Assembly: GCF_009696485.1 (NCBI RefSeq)
Contig: NZ_VULY01000018.1
Coordinates: 1,790,001 to 1,854,000 of the forward strand
DNA from: Suipraeoptans intestinalis
Lineage (GTDB): Bacteria; Bacillota; Clostridia; Lachnospirales; Lachnospiraceae
Direction of reading: 5' to 3'
DNA length: 64,000 bases
Part shown: piece by piece, positions 61,325 to 64,000 of the stretch
Position numbering within the stretch: the first letter of the stretch is position 1
Layout: the number at the start of each line of letters is the position of its first letter
The notes under the pieces: generated by a model
What the model saw: only the letters and a program-made list of their open reading frames with translations
Database searches by the model: none
What the model was told of the DNA's origin: nothing
Position numbers and translations under genes: made by a program

Positions 61325-61997
61325 AAGCAGACAAAACAGATGCAAGAGGGCTCTTCTGATAAGCGTCAGTGTCCTGATCTGCTTTCTCGGAGGGTGCGGC
61401 AGGAAATTTGATGCGGTACATTATACGCAGGCGGTTCTGGACTGGAATTTTCAGGGCAATATTGACGGGATCCGCAGGTATGAAAAGGACGCCACGAAAG
61501 AAGAACTGATGCAGGGATATCAGACGGCGGTCGCAGGATTTACCCAGGCAGTGATCGGCAGCGAGTTTCCCATGGACGGCTACAAGGAAGAGGAGTTTAA
61601 AGAGCTGGTGTCAAAAATCTTTACCACGATGCGCTATGAGGTGATCAAGGCTGAAAAAAAGGGGAAAAACTATGAGGTCCGGGTGGAAATACGGCCAAGT
61701 GATGTGATGATCCGCTTTAAAAATGCGCTGACCACAGATTCCCTGAAACTGGCGGAAGAGACTGCGCAGGGGAAATATACGGGAACAGAAGAGGAGATAC
61801 AGGAGCAGCTGCTCCGGGATATCGCCAATCGTTCCTACGAGCTGCTGGCAGTATCCTTTGAACACCAGGAATTTTTGGAGAAGAAAGAGATCCGTCTGAC
61901 GGTGGAAAGAAAGAAGGATGGAAGCTATCAGATGGATGCGGAGGATTTTGAGCGTCTGATCAACAAAATACTCTGTCTGGACGAAATTCAAGGCTAG
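61317..61997 (+). CDS. Lipoprotein of unknown function
   Basis: 226 aa. Basic N-terminus, hydrophobic stretch and lipobox FLGGC (Cys27), then a helical, charged domain (AVLDWNFQGNIDGIRRYE, MQGYQTAVAGFTQAVI, FERLINKILCLDEIQ) resembling DUF5105-type lipoproteins. Translationally coupled to the DJ-1 gene by an 8-bp overlap. Confidence 0.8.
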   Translation: MNKSRQNRCKRALLISVSVLICFLGGCGRKFDAVHYTQAVLDWNFQGNIDGIRRYEKDATKEELMQGYQTAVAGFTQAVIGSEFPMDGYKEEEFKELVSKIFTTMRYEVIKAEKKGKNYEVRVEIRPSDVMIRFKNALTTDSLKLAEETAQGKYTGTEEEIQEQLLRDIANRSYELLAVSFEHQEFLEKKEIRLTVERKKDGSYQMDAEDFERLINKILCLDEIQG

Positions 61998-62008
61998 CTA
62001 TTTAAGTG

Positions 62009-62023
62009 GGTATGTGATATAAT
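62009..62023 (+). promoter_or_regulatory. Extended -10 promoter of tig
   Basis: TGATATAAT (TG at 62015-62016, TATAAT 62018-62023). No good -35 hexamer at 16-18 bp, so it may depend on the extended element. Confidence 0.55.
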
Positions 62024-62108
62024 TCATCAGTGAATGCATAAAATCAGGGTATTTTTCGGAAAACGAAAAAAAACGAAAGAGAAGATAGAAACAGGAGGAA
62101 ATCAGGAT

Positions 62109-63395
62109 ATGGGTTTACAAGTAGAAAAATTGGAAAATAACATGGTGAAGCTGACCATCGAGGTGGAGGCTTCAGAATTGGAAAAAGCGCTGCAGGGCGC
62201 TTATATGAAGCAGAGAGGGAAGATCTCTCTTCCGGGATTCCGTAAGGGGAAGGTTCCCCGTCAGATGATCGAAAAGATGTATGGCGCAGAAATCTTTTAT
62301 GATGATGCAGCAAATGCACTGATCCCGGACGCCTATGCGAAAGCGTACGACGAGAGCCAGCTGGAGATCGTATCCAGACCGGATATTAATGTCGTACAGA
62401 TCGAAAAAGGAAAGAATTTTATCTTTACGGCAGAAGTTGCTGTGAAGCCGGAAGTAACCCTGGGAGAATATAAAGGGCTGGAAGTGGAAAAGACGGACAG
62501 CACGGTTTCCGAAGAGGAAGTAGACGCAAAGATCGCAGCAGAGGCAGAAAAAAATGCCAGGACGGTCGTAGTGGAAGGCCGCGGAGTGCAGGAGAAGGAC
62601 GAAGTGATCCTGGATTTTGAAGGATTTGTAGACGGAGAAGCCTTTGAAGGCGGAAAGGGAGAAAACTATCCGCTGACCATCGGCTCCGGTTCCTTTATCC
62701 CGGGCTTTGAAGAGCAGCTGATCGGAAAAATGGCGGGAGAGGAAACAGAAGTAAACGTGACCTTCCCGGAGGATTATCATGCAGAAGAGCTGAAGGGAAA
62801 ACCGGCTGTGTTCAAGTGTACCATTCACGAGATCAAGGCAAAAGAACTTCCGGAGATCGACGATGAATTTGCCGCAGAGGTATCTGAGTTTGACACTCTT
62901 GCAGAGTACAAGGCAGATGTGAGAACCAAGCTGGAAGAAGAAAAGAAAGAGGCGGCAAAAAGAGAGAAGGAAGACAAGCTGGTAGCAAAGGCAGTGGAGA
63001 ACGCAAGCTATGATATTCCCAAGGCGATGATCGAGACGCAGACCATCCAGATGTTTGACAATTTTGCCCAGAGGATCCAGTCTCAGGGGCTGTCCGTGGA
63101 GCAGTACTTCCAGTTTACCGGAACCACTTCCGAGAAGATGCTGGAGGATCTTCGTCCGCAGGCGATCCGCAGGATCGAGACCAGACTGGTACTGGAAGCG
63201 ATCGCAAAAGCAGAGCAGATCGAGATCAGCGATGAGAAGTTTGATGCTGAAGTGGAAAAGATGGCAGCTTCCTACAACATGGAAGCAGACAAGCTGAGAG
63301 AGTTTATGGGAGAGGCGGAGAAGAAACAGATCCGCGAGGATATGGCAGTGCAGGAGGCAGTAACCTTCCTGGCAGACCATGCGGTGGAAAAATAG
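62109..63395 (+). CDS. tig: Trigger factor (ribosome-associated chaperone and prolyl isomerase)
   Basis: 428 aa. N-terminal ribosome-binding domain with GFRKGKVP (43-50), FKBP-type PPIase domain (about 155-245; [29 protein letters not shown]), and a helical C-terminal chaperone domain. ATG 62109 follows GGAGGAAATCAGG; the frame extends back to 62034 without homology. Followed after 34 bp by clpP, the usual tig-clpP order. Confidence 0.96.
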   Translation: MGLQVEKLENNMVKLTIEVEASELEKALQGAYMKQRGKISLPGFRKGKVPRQMIEKMYGAEIFYDDAANALIPDAYAKAYDESQLEIVSRPDINVVQIEKGKNFIFTAEVAVKPEVTLGEYKGLEVEKTDSTVSEEEVDAKIAAEAEKNARTVVVEGRGVQEKDEVILDFEGFVDGEAFEGGKGENYPLTIGSGSFIPGFEEQLIGKMAGEETEVNVTFPEDYHAEELKGKPAVFKCTIHEIKAKELPEIDDEFAAEVSEFDTLAEYKADVRTKLEEEKKEAAKREKEDKLVAKAVENASYDIPKAMIETQTIQMFDNFAQRIQSQGLSVEQYFQFTGTTSEKMLEDLRPQAIRRIETRLVLEAIAKAEQIEISDEKFDAEVEKMAASYNMEADKLREFMGEAEKKQIREDMAVQEAVTFLADHAVEK

Positions 63396-63429
63396 AAGAA
63401 AGATCAAAGAGAAAGAAGGCGGTGGGAAG

Positions 63430-64000
63430 ATGAGTTTAGTACCTTATGTCATCGAGCAGACCAGTCGGGGAGAGCGCTCCTACGACATCTATTCCAGATT
63501 ATTGAAAGACAGGATCATTTTTTTGGGGGAAGAAGTTTCAGATGTGTCCGCCAGCGTGATCGTGGCTCAGCTTCTCTTTTTGGAAGCGGAGGATCCGGAA
63601 AAGGATATCCATCTTTATATCAACAGCCCGGGAGGGTCTGTTACGGCGGGAATGGCCATTTACGATACCATGCAGTATATCAAATGTGACATTGAGACCA
63701 TTTGTATCGGGATGGCTGCCAGCATGGGATCTTTCCTGCTGGCAGGGGGCACCAAAGGAAAACGTCTGGCGCTTCCCAATGCAGAGATCATGATCCATCA
63801 GCCGTCCGGAGGAGCCAGGGGGCAGGCAACGGAGATTCAGATCGCGGCAGAACATATTTTGAAAACCCGTCATAAACTAAATCAGATCTTAGCTGAAAAT
63901 ACAGGACAGCCTCTTGAAGTGATCAGCGCGGACACAGAGCGCGACAACTTCATGTCGGCGGAGGAAGCCAAGGCTTACGGACTGATCGATGAGGTCATCA
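63430..64000 (+). CDS. clpP: ATP-dependent Clp protease proteolytic subunit, 3' end cut by window
   Basis: 190 codons visible of an expected about 194. Catalytic triad Ser98 (GMAASMGSF), His123 (MIHQPSGG) and Asp172 (ERDNFMS); INSPGGSV oxyanion region. Forms the tetradecameric chamber used with ClpX/ClpC. The ATG at 63430 matches family length, though its ribosome-binding site (GGTGGGAAG) is modest. Probably co-transcribed with tig and followed by clpX outside the window. Confidence 0.96.
   Translation, partial: MSLVPYVIEQTSRGERSYDIYSRLLKDRIIFLGEEVSDVSASVIVAQLLFLEAEDPEKDIHLYINSPGGSVTAGMAIYDTMQYIKCDIETICIGMAASMGSFLLAGGTKGKRLALPNAEIMIHQPSGGARGQATEIQIAAEHILKTRHKLNQILAENTGQPLEVISADTERDNFMSAEEAKAYGLIDEVI

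Noticed and set aside
62172-63407. Antisense open frame (411 codons) opposite tig
   Set aside because: Same codon-bias shadow; no ribosome-binding site, no recognisable family.
1-64000. tRNA, rRNA, insertion sequence or prophage genes
   Set aside because: None recognised: no transposase, integrase, phage structural motif or rRNA-like stretch was seen by eye.

Overview
The window reads as a chromosomal segment of a low-to-mid G+C Gram-positive anaerobe of the Clostridia, most likely Lachnospiraceae. This rests on the gene set and order (priA-def-fmt-rsmB-rlmN-stp-prkC-rsgA-rpe-thiN, class III fructose-bisphosphatase, a T-box-controlled tyrS, sortase-type surface proteases with a VKTGD-like C-terminus), the strongly purine-rich coding strand, and two iron-type alcohol dehydrogenases. 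No 16S gene is present, so the family assignment is inference. Almost everything is transcribed left to right; only an AAA/DUF4143 ATPase, one alcohol dehydrogenase, a CYTH protein and possibly one small ORF lie on the minus strand. No rRNA, tRNA, CRISPR array or intact insertion sequence was seen.

Layout. 1-11049: cell surface. The tail of a choline-binding-type repeat protein is followed by two very large tandem S8 subtilisin-like envelope proteases. 11060-15815: a CIRCE-like, HrcA-type promoter drives clpB, with dinB (pol IV) and a YitT membrane protein tightly behind it. 15863-19446: a separate promoter drives an ATP-grasp ligase, an aspartate/glutamate racemase and a divergent MurE-like Mur ligase. 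This resembles machinery that attaches a racemised amino acid to a peptidoglycan precursor. 19436-34486: the conserved replication-restart, translation and Ser/Thr-kinase cluster, interrupted after fmt by a radical SAM / lipoprotein / permease cassette of unknown substrate. 34708-37306: a compositionally different MerR-regulated redox/aldehyde-type module (alcohol dehydrogenase, truncated ABM protein, flavin reductase). 37307-37796: decayed or intergenic sequence. 37797-43430: ychF, lgt, a Tyr T-box with tyrS, a YehR-like lipoprotein, and rplM-rpsI.

43431-46910: an island of lower coding density with the AAA/DUF4143 ATPase and, after about 700 bp without a convincing gene, an alcohol dehydrogenase whose promoter overlaps a perfect 10-bp-arm inverted repeat. 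47096-49533: a radical SAM protein of the putative DNA modification/repair family and its partner, with a LexA-type SOS box between the -35 and -10 elements. 49607-53346: dapA-dapB-fbp. 53576-57490: secA and prfB, the latter with the programmed +1 frameshift. 57511-60015: homoserine dehydrogenase and an ApgM-family protein likely to be the missing homoserine kinase. 60098-64000: CYTH protein, DJ-1/PfpI protein, a lipoprotein, trigger factor, and clpP cut by the window end.

The most interesting candidates are the SOS-boxed radical SAM pair with a lineage-specific charged insertion, the ATP-grasp/racemase/Mur-ligase operon with a non-canonical specificity loop, and the ATPase-less radical SAM/transporter cassette. 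Functional claims come from motif recognition by eye; no database search was run.
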